Below are positions 34,288 through 43,782 of a stretch of 64,000 nt of DNA, piece by piece (position 1 is the first letter of the stretch; the number at the start of each line of letters is the position of its first letter). The notes beneath the pieces are model-generated. The model was given only the letters and a program-made list of their open reading frames with translations, was not told the DNA's origin and did not search any database. The DNA lies in NCBI RefSeq assembly GCF_005298075.1, contig NZ_SZZH01000001.1:1116001-1180000 (forward strand), in the 5' to 3' direction. The DNA is from Nakamurella flava (GTDB taxonomy: Bacteria; Actinomycetota; Actinomycetes; Mycobacteriales; Nakamurellaceae). The position numbers were made by a program, and so were the translations under genes.

Positions 34288-34707
34288 TCAGGCCGCGCAG
34301 GGCTCGGAGTCCACGACCGACAGCAGGACCCGCACGTCGGTGGTCTCGGCGATCTCCGGGTCCCGACGGAACTGCCGACCCGACGGCCAGTGCAACGACC
34401 AGCTGCCCGACTCGTCCTCGAAGCGCAGCCGGGCGATGGCGTCCCGACGCCACGACTCACGCCCCGGGCACCCCTCGCGCGGCGGCAGCACCTCGTAGAT
34501 GGTGACGCTCCGGTCGGTCATGGCGCACTCCAGCCGGCGACCGCCACCCCTCGACGACGGTCGACCGGCCTGGCACCAGCGTCCCACCGTCAACAGGTCC
34601 GCGACCGGCCCCGGCGCGGTCGTCGCCATCTGACGGGGAACGAGAACCCCGGCTGCCGGGGACATCTCGGCAACCTGCGGCCTGACCGGCAAGTGTTGGG
34701 TGATCAT
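34288..34707 (-). CDS. DUF3024 domain protein
   Basis: This 139-residue protein carries the DUF3024 pattern: VGRWCQAGRP near residue 41, RRLECAMTDRSVTIYEVLPP, then AIARLRFEDESGSWSLHW and a late VDSEPC. Part of the pattern lies upstream of an internal ATG at 34521, so the long form is right; the ATG at 34707 also has a strong GAGGAGG ribosome site. The function of the family is unknown. It lies 250 bases downstream of the permuted ATP-grasp gene on the same strand and could be co-transcribed. Confidence 0.72.
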   Translation of the reverse strand: MITQHLPVRPQVAEMSPAAGVLVPRQMATTAPGPVADLLTVGRWCQAGRPSSRGGGRRLECAMTDRSVTIYEVLPPREGCPGRESWRRDAIARLRFEDESGSWSLHWPSGRQFRRDPEIAETTDVRVLLSVVDSEPCAA

Positions 34708-34956
34708 GGCTCCTCCTCGGACCCGACAGTGGTGGCTGTGGTGTCCCGGTGCCTGGTGGGCGCCGGTGGCGCTGGTGAGCGCGCTGAGGAGAACTCTGCC
34801 GCCGGCGAGTCCGGGAGAGTGTCCACCGCCCGGCCGAGAGCGCGGGGGAACCGCGTGTCCACCGATCGGCGGATGCGCCGTTCCCGCCGATCGGGTCCGG
34901 ACCGACTATGCCGCCGGGTCCGACCGAACCGGGCGATCAGGGGTGACGACCGGCCG

Positions 34957-36567
34957 TCACCGGTCGGCGATCAACCAGGTGTCCTTCGAACCGCCGCCGC
35001 GCGAGGAGTTCACCACCAGGCCCTCGGACTCCAGTGCGACCCGACTGAGCGCCACCGGCGGGACCACGATGGCGGCACCGTCGGGCGGTCCGTCACCCGG
35101 CCCGGCGGCCACCGAGCCGTCGAGGGCGAAGACCCGCAGGTCCACGTGCCGGGGTCGCAGCCCCTCCGACCGCACCGTCGGATGGGTCGAGAACCGGATG
35201 ACCTCCTGGGCGATGAAGCGTTCCGGTGCGGCGTCGACCACCCGGCGCATGCGTCGGTGGTCGGCCGCCGTCATCTCCGGCCCGATCATCACCCCCGCTC
35301 CGCCGGACCCGTCGACCGGTTTGACCACCAGCTCGGCCAGCCGGTCACGCACCCCGGCGTACTGCGCCGGATCCGACAGCACCCACGTGCCGACGTCCGC
35401 GATGGCGGGGTTCTCCCCCAGGTAAAAGTGGATCATCGTCGGGACGAAGGCGTAGAGCGCCTTGTCGTCGGCGACACCCGTCCCGGGGGCGTTGGCCAGC
35501 GCGAGCGTCCCGGCCCGGGCGGCCGTCACCAGCAGCTCGCGGGTGGCGGCCGACAGGGCCACGACAGCCGGATCGTCGGGAACGACTGCGATCTCGTCGT
35601 CGCCCAAGCGGCGGTAGAGGACGTCGATCGGTCGCGACTGCCCGTCCACGGTGGCCCGCACCCCGTGGTCGTCACCGTGCAGATCGGCCGGGGTGACGAC
35701 CGGCACGCCCATCAGTTCGGCGAGCAGTCGGTGCTCGAACCACGCGGAATTGGCGGGCCCGTCGGACAGGACGGCCACCTCGGCGACATCCCGGGGACAG
35801 CGCGGCGGTCGGGCGGCCTGCAGCGCGGTGAGCAGGGCGGTTCCGACCTCCTCCGGCGACCGCAGTCCGGGCCACGGGTGCAGCATGGGCAGGGTGGCCG
35901 CTGCCGTGCGCCGGTTGGCGACGGCGTACCCCAGCCCTGACGGCACCCGCAGGTTGTCCTCCAGTACACGCCAGGTGCCGTCGGGTCCGTGCACGAGATC
36001 GAAACCCAGGACCGTCGCCCGGGCGGCCCGGCCGGGCGCCAGGTCGGCCGCGGCCGGCAGGTAGCCGGGGCAGGAGGAGATCACCGTCGCCGGCATCAGA
36101 CCGGCGCGGACGATGTCCGCCTGCTCGCCGTCGCCGGCGTCCGGCCGGCCCCGGTCCACGGCGTACACGTCGGCCAGGAACGCGTTCAGCGCCCGGGTAC
36201 GCTGCCGCACGCCGGTCTCGATGGCCGACCAGTCCGCCGCCGACAGCAAGCGCGGCACCGGGTCCAACGGGAACGGCTGCTCCACCAGCTCACCGTCGAC
36301 ATCGGCGATGAAGGTGATCCCGGACGCGGCCCGGTGACGGTCGAGATCGGCCGCGGCCGCGCGTATCCCATCGAGGCCGGTGGACTGCAGGGCCTGCACG
36401 ATCGGCTGGTAGGGCGCTCGTACCGCACCCCGGTCGTCGACCGCCTCGTCGAGCGGCACGACCGGGTAGCCGGCCAACAGGTCGCCGGCCGCCGGCGACC
36501 CGCCCGGGGATGATGCTCCCCCGGTCACGCCGACGGCGGTGTTCACCGCGTCCATCGGTGATGCCAC
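34957..36567 (-). CDS. Circularly permuted type 2 ATP-grasp protein
   Basis: This 536-residue protein is of the circularly permuted ATP-grasp family (DUF404/DUF407). Typical blocks include GELVEQPFPLDPVPRLL, FLADVYAVDRG, VLGFDLVHGPDGTWRVLEDNLRVPSGLGYA, LANAPGTGVADDKALYAFVP, LVVKPVDGSGGAGVMIGP and FIAQEVIRFSTHP. These ATP-grasp proteins are expected to join an acid to an amine using ATP; natural substrates are not known. It is usually linked to an alpha-E domain gene and a transglutaminase, but neither is present here. Instead it follows an S9 peptidase and an amidotransferase with a 25-base overlap. The GTG at 36567 is preceded by GAGGAG and preferred over the ATG at 36555. Confidence 0.88.
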   Translation of the reverse strand: MASPMDAVNTAVGVTGGASSPGGSPAAGDLLAGYPVVPLDEAVDDRGAVRAPYQPIVQALQSTGLDGIRAAAADLDRHRAASGITFIADVDGELVEQPFPLDPVPRLLSAADWSAIETGVRQRTRALNAFLADVYAVDRGRPDAGDGEQADIVRAGLMPATVISSCPGYLPAAADLAPGRAARATVLGFDLVHGPDGTWRVLEDNLRVPSGLGYAVANRRTAAATLPMLHPWPGLRSPEEVGTALLTALQAARPPRCPRDVAEVAVLSDGPANSAWFEHRLLAELMGVPVVTPADLHGDDHGVRATVDGQSRPIDVLYRRLGDDEIAVVPDDPAVVALSAATRELLVTAARAGTLALANAPGTGVADDKALYAFVPTMIHFYLGENPAIADVGTWVLSDPAQYAGVRDRLAELVVKPVDGSGGAGVMIGPEMTAADHRRMRRVVDAAPERFIAQEVIRFSTHPTVRSEGLRPRHVDLRVFALDGSVAAGPGDGPPDGAAIVVPPVALSRVALESEGLVVNSSRGGGSKDTWLIADR

Positions 36568-38687
36568 GACGTCACTCCTCGGGTCAGGGCGATGCGCGCA
36601 TCGCGTTCCACGATGGTGTGGCCCTGTCCGGGAAGCAGCAGCATCGACGCCGTCGCCCCCACCGCCAGCAACCGTTCGTAGGCCCGGCGGGACTCCCCCA
36701 CCGGGACGTTGGTGTCCTGTTCGCCGTGCAGCAGGAGGGTCGGGGCCATGTCCGCCGTGAATCGCACCAGCGGCGACAACGCGCTGAGCATCGCGGGATC
36801 CGTCCGGGGGTCCCCGTACTCGGTCACCGACGCCGCGGCCATCCAGGTCTCGGTCTCGGCGAAGAACCCCGCGAGGTGGCTCATCCCCGCGTGGCTGGAA
36901 CCGCAGGCGAACAGGCCCGGCCACCGGGTCAGCGCGATGAGGGCCAGGTACCCCCCGTACGACCACCCGTGCACACCGATCCGGTGGGGAGCGGCCAGTC
37001 CGGCGCCCACCAGGTAGTCGACGGTGGCCGGCACGTCCTGGAACGACGTCTCCCGGCGATCGAGATCGTCCGCGGCCATGAACGACCGGCCGAACCCGGA
37101 CGACCCACGGACGTTGGGCGCGATGACGGTCAATCCGACCGCGCAGAGCGACTGGGCCAGGATCGAGAACGCCGGCCGTTCCTGGCTTTCCGGCCCCCCG
37201 TGCAACAGGACCACCGCCGCCCCGGGACCGGCGGCGCCGTCCGGTCGGTAGAGCCAGGCCTGGACCGAGCCACCGTCCGCGGCCGGGTAGGTCACGGACC
37301 GCGGCTCCACGAGCCCCTCGGGCAGGACGGGCTCCGGGGGCCCGGCCACCGGAGACGGGACCGGCACCAGCCCGCGGGTGCGCCCCGGGGCCAACAGGTG
37401 CAGATGATGCAGCCGCCGGGGACTCGTCGGGGCGGTCACCTCGAGGATCGCCGCGCGGCCGTTGCCGAGCAACGACCACCCGGGGACCACCTTCGCACCC
37501 AGGTCGACCAGGTCCCCCGGGGCGCCGACCGTCGCGGCCGCGATGGGCTCGTCGTGGTTCCCCGCTCGGGGCAGGGCCCGACGTTCGAGCACGCTCGCGC
37601 CGCCCACGTTCCAGAACAGGGTCGCGATGTCGACGTTCTGCACCGGGTCGTCGATCGCACCGGCGGAAGCTCGGGCGCTGACCGCGTACGAGTCCAGGTC
37701 GGCGTCCGCCCGGGCGGCCACCACCCGGAGCGGGCCGACGCTCCCGTCGGGGAACAGGTCGACCCGGCCGAGCGCCCACCGCTCCCGTCCACCCAGCACG
37801 CGCAGGTGCGCCGATCGTCCGTCCGGGGCGAACCGGCCGTCCTCGCTGACATCGCCGTCACAGTCGGGGAAGTCGGCGGCCAGCAGCCGCCGGGCCCGGG
37901 TACCGGCGGTCACGTCCAGCACGACGGTGGGCCCCGCCCCCTCCGTCGCGTCCCGGGCGGTGGCCCGGCGGGCGAGTTCCCGGTCGGCTCCCGCGGTCAG
38001 GTCGTCGAAGCCGCCGAACGGGCTGTCCAGGTCGGCCAACAGCAGGTGGCGGTGCCCGCGGGGGCCGGTGCGGGCCAGCAGTCGGCGTCCGTCACCCGAC
38101 ATCGACGTCAGAGCCAGGAATCCACCGTCCAGCACGCGGCGGATCTCGCCCGTGACCACGTCCACCAGGCAGATGTCGGCGTTCGGGCCGCGGCCATCGG
38201 CCAGCGAGAACGCGTACGTGTGCGGACGTCCCGTCCATCCGCCGGCGAAAACCGTTTCCCACTCACCGGTTCCGGCCAAGACGCGGTGGTCGGAGCCGTC
38301 GGGCCGGATCGCGTGCAGTTCCGAGCGGATGAGCCCGGACGGCGACACCAGATAGGCCAGCCACGCGCCGTCCGGCGACCAGGCCACCGACACGACCTCC
38401 TGGTCCGGCAGCGACACCAGACGACCCGGTCCGGGGCGGATGGACAACGGAGCGATCTCCAGCCGCGGCAGCCCGCTGCGGTCGGTGACGTAGGCCAGAC
38501 GGGTGCCGTCGGGCGAGATGGCCGGACACCACGACCCGGCGACCCCGGAGATCTGATCGACCGCCGGGAGTGCCGTCGCATACCCCGGGTCGTCCGGCGG
38601 CGTCAGATCGACGAAGGGGTCCGCGGGCGCCGTCGGGACTGCTCGCGGGGTGGGGCGCTCCGACTGCCGGGTCGAACCGCCCGTCAC
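36543..38687 (-). CDS. S9 family prolyl oligopeptidase-like serine peptidase
   Basis: This 714-residue enzyme has an N-terminal beta-propeller with TolB-like repeats (SPDGTRLAYVTDRSG, SPDGAWLAYLVS) and a C-terminal alpha/beta hydrolase domain. The catalytic serine is in GVHGWSYGGYLAL, the Asp in LLHGEQDTNVPV and the His in PGQGHTI; the oxyanion region is VVLLHGGPESQERPAF. It is cytoplasmic (no signal peptide) and probably cleaves short or modified peptides. The GTG at 38687 overlaps the stop of the amidotransferase gene (GTGA) and its own end overlaps the ATP-grasp gene, so it is in the middle of a coupled three-gene operon. An activity on the product or precursor of the two neighbours is inferred. 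Confidence 0.9.
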   Translation of the reverse strand: MTGGSTRQSERPTPRAVPTAPADPFVDLTPPDDPGYATALPAVDQISGVAGSWCPAISPDGTRLAYVTDRSGLPRLEIAPLSIRPGPGRLVSLPDQEVVSVAWSPDGAWLAYLVSPSGLIRSELHAIRPDGSDHRVLAGTGEWETVFAGGWTGRPHTYAFSLADGRGPNADICLVDVVTGEIRRVLDGGFLALTSMSGDGRRLLARTGPRGHRHLLLADLDSPFGGFDDLTAGADRELARRATARDATEGAGPTVVLDVTAGTRARRLLAADFPDCDGDVSEDGRFAPDGRSAHLRVLGGRERWALGRVDLFPDGSVGPLRVVAARADADLDSYAVSARASAGAIDDPVQNVDIATLFWNVGGASVLERRALPRAGNHDEPIAAATVGAPGDLVDLGAKVVPGWSLLGNGRAAILEVTAPTSPRRLHHLHLLAPGRTRGLVPVPSPVAGPPEPVLPEGLVEPRSVTYPAADGGSVQAWLYRPDGAAGPGAAVVLLHGGPESQERPAFSILAQSLCAVGLTVIAPNVRGSSGFGRSFMAADDLDRRETSFQDVPATVDYLVGAGLAAPHRIGVHGWSYGGYLALIALTRWPGLFACGSSHAGMSHLAGFFAETETWMAAASVTEYGDPRTDPAMLSALSPLVRFTADMAPTLLLHGEQDTNVPVGESRRAYERLLAVGATASMLLLPGQGHTIVERDARIALTRGVTSWHHRWTR

Positions 38688-40516
38688 CGACCGCCCCCGA
38701 TCACGTTGCGCTGCAACCACATCTCCAGCAGTCCGAGCTGCCACAACTGGTTGGACCCCAGCGTGGTCCGGTGGCTGTTGGGGTCGGCGAGCAGCCGGTC
38801 GACGTACTCCGGACGGAACAGGCCACGCTGCCTGGCCGCCGGGTCGGTCAGTGCCTCGCGGACCCGTTCCAGGTAGGGACCCTGCAGGTTGATGATCGCC
38901 GGCACCGGGAAGTGGCCCTTCCGGCGGTCGATCACCGCGTTGGGCAGCACCCGCCGGGAGGCCTCCTTGAGGACTCCCTTGCCCCCGTGGGCCAGCTTGT
39001 GCTCCGGCGGGCAGGCCGCCGCCACCTCCGCGAACTCGTGGTCCAGGAACGGGGTGCGGGCCTCGAGACCCCAGGCCATCGTCATGTTGTCGACCCGCTT
39101 GACCGGATCGTCGACCAGCATGATCTGCGAGTCCAACCGCAGCACCCGGTCGAGCGCCGTGGTCGCCCCCGGCTGTTCCAGATGCTCGCGGACGAACGTC
39201 GCGCTCGGATCGGAGAACCGGTCGCCGGGGTCGGCCAGCGGGGCCAGCCACTGCGGCTGCAGGATGCCGGCCAGCGTCTCGTGATCCCGGTCGAAGAAGT
39301 GTTCGCGGTAGACCCGGAACGCCTGCTCGGGCGCGACACTGGCCAGCGGCGGATACCAGCCGTAGCCGGCCAGCAGTTCGTCGGCGCCCTGACCGGACTG
39401 CACGACGGTGAGGTACTGCGACACCTGTTGCGACAGCAAATAGAACGCGATGCAGTCGTGGCTGACCATCGGCTCCGACATCGCGCCGACCGCCCCGTCC
39501 AGACCATCCAGCACCACCGACGACGGCATCAGGATGCGGTGGTGATCGGTGTCGAACGTCTTGGCCACCAGATCCGAGAACTCGAACTCGTCGCCCTCGG
39601 TGTCACCCACCCGCTCGAATCCGATGCTGAACGTCTGCAAACCGTGCTGCCCGGCATCGGCCAGCAGGGCGACGATGATCGACGAGTCGATACCGCCGGA
39701 CAACAGCACACCGACCGGGACGTCCGCCACCATCCGCCGCTGCACCGCCCGCTGCAGCGTCTCCAGGACCAGGTCCTCCCAGTCGGCCACCGACAGCCCG
39801 GAGTACCGGGCCAGGCGTTCGTGCCGGGGAGACCAGTAGACCCGTTCCCGGGCGACCCGGCCGTCGGCCTCGTAGACCCGGATCGTCGCGGGAGGCAGCT
39901 TGCGCACCCCGGCCAGGATGGTGCGCGGAGCCGGCACCACGGCGTGGAAGGTCATGTAGTGGTGCAACGCCACCAGGTCGATCGACGTGTCGATGTCCCC
40001 CGCCCGCCGCGCCCCGGCCAGCAGCGCAGGCAGGGTGGAGGCGAACCGCAACCGCCCCGGCTCCTCCACCAGGTACAGCGGTTTGATGCCCAGCCGGTCC
40101 CGGCCCAGCACCAGGCGACCGGAATCCCGCTCGTAGACCGCGAACGCGAACATCCCGAAGAAGTGGTCGACACACTCGACGCCCCAGCGGTGCCAGGCCT
40201 TGGCCACCACCTCGGTGTCGGAGCTGGAATGGAAGCGGTAGCCGTAGCCCTGCAGCTCCGCGCGCAGCTCGCGGTAGTTGTAGATGCACCCGTTGAACAC
40301 CGTGGCCAGGCGCAGTTCCGGGTCGATCATCGGCTGAGCGCCGCTGTCCGACAGGTCGATGATGGCCAGCCGGCGATGAGCCAACGCGACCGGACCCTCG
40401 TGCCACAGGCCCGCCCCGTCCGGCCCCCGGGCCTTCATGCAGGCCGAGCATTCGGCCAGGGCTTCGGTGTCCGGGCGCTCTCCGTCGAACCGGATCTCGC
40501 CACTCAGTCCGCACAT
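38684..40516 (-). CDS. asnO: N-acetylglutaminylglutamine-type amidotransferase (asparagine synthase family)
   Basis: This is a 610-residue class II glutamine amidotransferase. Cys2 (MCGLSGE) is the glutaminase nucleophile, and the synthase domain has LLSGGIDSS as ATP pyrophosphatase motif. Long conserved stretches (HHYMTFHAVVPAPRTIL, MSEPMVSHDCIAFYLLS, VVQSGQGADELLAGYGWYP, VDDPVKRVDNMTMAWGLEAR) match the N-acetylglutaminylglutamine amidotransferase group that makes the osmolyte NAGGN, rather than ordinary AsnB. The usual acetyltransferase/ATP-grasp partner (ngg) and M42 peptidase are absent; in their place are an S9 peptidase and a permuted ATP-grasp protein. It is first in the operon. The identity of the amide product here is therefore uncertain. 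Confidence 0.85.
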   Translation of the reverse strand: MCGLSGEIRFDGERPDTEALAECSACMKARGPDGAGLWHEGPVALAHRRLAIIDLSDSGAQPMIDPELRLATVFNGCIYNYRELRAELQGYGYRFHSSSDTEVVAKAWHRWGVECVDHFFGMFAFAVYERDSGRLVLGRDRLGIKPLYLVEEPGRLRFASTLPALLAGARRAGDIDTSIDLVALHHYMTFHAVVPAPRTILAGVRKLPPATIRVYEADGRVARERVYWSPRHERLARYSGLSVADWEDLVLETLQRAVQRRMVADVPVGVLLSGGIDSSIIVALLADAGQHGLQTFSIGFERVGDTEGDEFEFSDLVAKTFDTDHHRILMPSSVVLDGLDGAVGAMSEPMVSHDCIAFYLLSQQVSQYLTVVQSGQGADELLAGYGWYPPLASVAPEQAFRVYREHFFDRDHETLAGILQPQWLAPLADPGDRFSDPSATFVREHLEQPGATTALDRVLRLDSQIMLVDDPVKRVDNMTMAWGLEARTPFLDHEFAEVAAACPPEHKLAHGGKGVLKEASRRVLPNAVIDRRKGHFPVPAIINLQGPYLERVREALTDPAARQRGLFRPEYVDRLLADPNSHRTTLGSNQLWQLGLLEMWLQRNVIGGGR

Positions 40517-40685
40517 CCGGGCTCTCCCTCTCCTGGCCGCGCCGTCGGGATCAGCACTGCGGACCGCACCGGACGTGCGCCCCGCCGATCCCGCCCCTCA
40601 CCGCGGGCGCCCGACCGTAACGTGGACATGTGGCCGGGCGATGACACGCGGTGTCCGCCGCGCACCGTCGCCGGCCGACCGGCCC

Positions 40686-41384
40686 TCAGGCCAGACCCAG
40701 CGACTTCATCCGTTCGGCGTGCCCCATCTGCAGGCGACGGAACAACGCGGCGATCCCGGCCAGGTCGCCCGAGCCGGTGACGATGAGTTCGGCCAGGGTG
40801 TCGCGCTCGGCGACGACGTACTGGGCCTGCGTCAGGGCCTCGCCCAGCAGCCGGCGGCCCCACAGGGCCAGCGGCCCGGCGACCCGCGAATCCCGCTGGC
40901 AGGCCTTGCGCACCTCACGGACCGCGAACGCCGAATGCCCGGAATCGCCGAGGACCTCGAAGACCAGGTCACGGGTGACCGGATCGAGCCACTCCGCGAT
41001 CTCCCGGTAGAAATCGGCGGCCAGACCGTCGCCGACGTGCGCCTTGACCAGCGACTCCAGCCAGGAATGCGGGGCCGTCGAGTCGTGGAACGCGTCGAAC
41101 GCGGCGACGAACGGCGTCATCGCGTCCTCGACCGCGACCCCGAAGTCGTCCAGGTGCCGGGCCAGGGCACGGAAGTGCCCCATCTCCGCCACCGCCATCT
41201 GCGACAACGCGACGCGTCCAGCCATCGTCGGCGCGTACCGGGCGTCCGCGGCCATCCGATCGAACGCCGACAGCTCGCCATAGGCGAGCACCCCGAGCAG
41301 GTCGACCACCGCCGCATCCGACGGAACCGGGATGCGGCCGGTCCGTTCCTGCGGCGCCGCAGTTCCGGCACCCACCTCCGACAT
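40686..41384 (-). CDS. Ferritin-like-fold protein, MiaE-like
   Basis: This 232-residue protein is related to tRNA-(ms2io6A) hydroxylase-like ferritin-fold proteins of actinobacteria (Rv3210c-type, by recall). The diiron-type ligands are suggested by [19 protein letters not shown] (E-x-x-H) and later Glu/His in FYREIAEW and ERDTLAELI. It is cytoplasmic. Whether it hydroxylates tRNA is not known; actinobacterial members usually lack the rest of the pathway evidence. The ATG at 41384 follows AAGGA; a 76-residue upward extension has no start signal. It is divergent from the RNA helicase gene, the order conserved in mycobacteria. Confidence 0.8.
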   Translation of the reverse strand: MSEVGAGTAAPQERTGRIPVPSDAAVVDLLGVLAYGELSAFDRMAADARYAPTMAGRVALSQMAVAEMGHFRALARHLDDFGVAVEDAMTPFVAAFDAFHDSTAPHSWLESLVKAHVGDGLAADFYREIAEWLDPVTRDLVFEVLGDSGHSAFAVREVRKACQRDSRVAGPLALWGRRLLGEALTQAQYVVAERDTLAELIVTGSGDLAGIAALFRRLQMGHAERMKSLGLA

Positions 41385-41958
41385 CCGCCACCGTCCTTGC
41401 CTGCGGTTCGTGAACGGACCGAGCCTACTTCCCGCGGACGCACCGGGCCCGGGCCGGGGCGGTCGGACCGGGCGCTCCCCCGGTCGCCAGGCGCGGGGTC
41501 GGGTCCGACGTGACCCGTTCGACGGGCCGTGGCGCCCCGGTTGCCACCGGTCGGCCAGGTCGACCAGGTAGAATGGGCTTCCAAGCGACATGAAGGTGTG
41601 CGTGGCCGGCACTTCCGGGCCACCGAACGGCGCAGTCCATCGCGGCCCGTCACCGGAGAGATCGGCCGAGACCCTCGGCGGACCGCTCGGAAGACCACCG
41701 CACGAACATCGCCACCGGCACGTCGCCCACCGTCATCACCAGCACAGCGGCACTGTTAGTCCTCCTGGACCGCACGGCCGCCGCTGCCGCTGACACACTT
41801 GTGCGCGCGTCATCCGCGAGACGTACCGGACCCCTCCGGTCGCGGGCCGCCCGGCACGGGACCCTCCCTGCACCGCCGCAGGGCCCAGGTGGTCCCGGCC
41901 TCCCGGGCGTGCCCCTCCGCCGACTGCGAAGAACGCGCGCGGACGCGAAAGGCATTCC
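41385..41958. other. Long divergent intergenic region before the RNA helicase gene, about 570 bp
   Basis: No protein-coding frame here looks real. TAGAAT at 41569-41574 is a possible -10 box on the plus strand; a transcript from it would carry a leader of nearly 380 bases before the helicase start. Several GC-rich inverted repeats lie within. No RNA family was recognised. Confidence 0.4.
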
Positions 41959-43704
41959 GTGACCCTGCACCCCGACACCACCGAGTCGACCCCGCCGACC
42001 GACACCGCGGCCACCGACCCGGACGGCGTGATCGCCGACGCCGCGATCGACCCGGACGACGCCGCGATCTCCCATCCGTTGACCGCCGCCGCGCCGGTCA
42101 CCCCCGAAGCCCCGCTGTTCGCCGAACTCGGCGTGGACGACCGCATCGTGCGAGCCCTCGGCGAGGTCGGCATCGAGCGCACGTTCGCCATCCAGGCCCT
42201 CACCCTGCCGATCGCCCTCGGCGGCAGCGACCTCATCGGCCAGGCCCGCACCGGCATGGGCAAGACCCTCGGCTTCGGCGTGCCGCTGCTGCAGCGGCTC
42301 ACCGGCACCGAGCTGGCGGCGGGCCGGGCCCCGCGTGCGCTGGTCATGGTCCCCACCCGTGAGCTCTGTGTGCAGGTCACCCGCGACCTGCACCAGGCGG
42401 CCAAGCACGTCGGCCTGACCGTGACCGCCGTCTACGGCGGCCGGGCCTACGAGCCGCAGGTCGCGGCCCTGCAGAACGGCGTCGACGTCGTGGTCGGCAC
42501 CCCCGGGCGACTGCTCGACCTGGCCAAGAGCGGCTCCCTGGTGCTCGGCGGCATCCAGGTGCTGGTCCTGGACGAGGCCGACGAGATGCTCGACCTGGGC
42601 TTCCTGCCGGACATCGAGCGGGTCTTGGAACTGGTGCCGGACAGCAAGCAGACGATGCTGTTCTCGGCCACCATGCCCGGCCCGATCATCACGCTGGCCC
42701 GCACGTTCATGACCCAGCCCACCCACATCCGGGCCGAACTGCCCGCCGAGGGCGCTACCCACTCGAGCACCACGCAGTTCGTCTACCGGGCCCACGCGCT
42801 CGACAAGGTCGAGATGCTCGCCCGCGTGCTCCAGGCCGACGGTCGTGGACTGACGATGGTCTTCACCCGCACCAAGCGCACCGCCGCCAAGGTCGCCGAG
42901 GAACTCGCCGAGCGGGGCTTCGCCGCCGCCGCCGTGCACGGCGACCTCGGTCAGGGGGCCCGCGAGCAGGCCCTGCGCGCCTTCCGGTCGGGCAAGATCG
43001 ACGTCCTGGTCGCCACTGACGTCGCCGCGCGGGGCATCGACATCGACGACGTCACCCACGTCGTCAACTACCAGTGCCCCGAGGACGAGAAGACCTACGT
43101 GCACCGCATCGGACGGACCGGCCGGGCCGGACGCACCGGTGTCGCCGTCTCGTTCATCGACTGGGACGACATCCCCCGCTGGGCCCTCATCAACGACGCG
43201 CTCAAGCTCGACCAGGCCGAACCGGTCGAGACCTACTCGACCAGCCCGCACCTGTACGCCGACCTCGGTATCGCCGAAGGGGTCACCGGCCGGTTGCCGC
43301 GCGGCCAGCGCACCCGGGCGGGTCTGGACGCCGAGCAGATCGAGGACCTCGGCGAGACCGGTGGTCGGCGGCGCAAGGCCGCCCCGGCCGGTCGGGACGG
43401 TCGGGACGGCGGACGGGGTCCCAGCCGCGAGCGCACCCGCACCCACGGTGCCGCCACCGACGGTGACAGCAGCGAGTCCCGCGAACCCCGTCGCCGCCGC
43501 ACCCGCCGGAGCGCGGGCGGTTCCGACGCGGCCCACGCCGACGGTGCCGCCGTCGACGCCACCACCGCGCCGGCGACCGACGGCCACGCCCCCGCGGCGG
43601 ACGGCGCTGCGCCGGCCCGCCGGCGTCGCCCCCGGCGGCGCACCCGTGGCGGTGGCGGCGAAGCCGCGGCCACCGTGGCCGGCGGTGAGGGCGCGTCGTC
43701 CTGA
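41959..43704 (+). CDS. rhlE: DEAD-box RNA helicase (RhlE type)
   Basis: This 581-residue ATP-dependent RNA helicase has the Q motif (FAIQALTLPIAL), motif I ARTGMGKT, motif II DEAD (LVLDEADEML), motif III SAT, ARGIDIDDV and the HRIGRTGRAGR motif VI. The first 45 residues are acidic and low in complexity. The last 140 are basic and rich in Arg/Gly/Ala ([22 protein letters not shown]), an RNA-binding tail. It probably remodels structured RNA in ribosome assembly or mRNA decay, and such genes are often cold-induced. The GTG at 41959 follows AAAGG. The neighbours on both sides match Rv3210c and Rv3212 in M. tuberculosis, with Rv3211 the helicase. Confidence 0.93.
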   Translation: MTLHPDTTESTPPTDTAATDPDGVIADAAIDPDDAAISHPLTAAAPVTPEAPLFAELGVDDRIVRALGEVGIERTFAIQALTLPIALGGSDLIGQARTGMGKTLGFGVPLLQRLTGTELAAGRAPRALVMVPTRELCVQVTRDLHQAAKHVGLTVTAVYGGRAYEPQVAALQNGVDVVVGTPGRLLDLAKSGSLVLGGIQVLVLDEADEMLDLGFLPDIERVLELVPDSKQTMLFSATMPGPIITLARTFMTQPTHIRAELPAEGATHSSTTQFVYRAHALDKVEMLARVLQADGRGLTMVFTRTKRTAAKVAEELAERGFAAAAVHGDLGQGAREQALRAFRSGKIDVLVATDVAARGIDIDDVTHVVNYQCPEDEKTYVHRIGRTGRAGRTGVAVSFIDWDDIPRWALINDALKLDQAEPVETYSTSPHLYADLGIAEGVTGRLPRGQRTRAGLDAEQIEDLGETGGRRRKAAPAGRDGRDGGRGPSRERTRTHGAATDGDSSESREPRRRRTRRSAGGSDAAHADGAAVDATTAPATDGHAPAADGAAPARRRRPRRRTRGGGGEAAATVAGGEGASS

Positions 43705-43736
43705 CCTCACCCCACAGCAGTGCCCTGGACTGACGA

Positions 43737-43760
43737 TGGCCGCCTCCCCGGAGGCGGCCA
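43737..43760 (+). terminator. Hairpin terminator after the RNA helicase gene
   Basis: TGGCCGCCTCC and GGAGGCGGCCA form a perfect 11-bp palindrome around CC, 33 bases after the helicase stop. No U-tract follows. Confidence 0.65.
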
Positions 43761-43770
43761 TCGTGCTGCG

Positions 43771-43776
43771 TAGGCT
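43771..43776 (+). promoter_or_regulatory. -10 box (TAGGCT) of a leaderless transcript
   Basis: TAGGCT ends six bases before the GTG at 43783, right after the helicase terminator, so the next gene has its own leaderless promoter. Confidence 0.5.
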
Positions 43777-43782
43777 CGCCGG

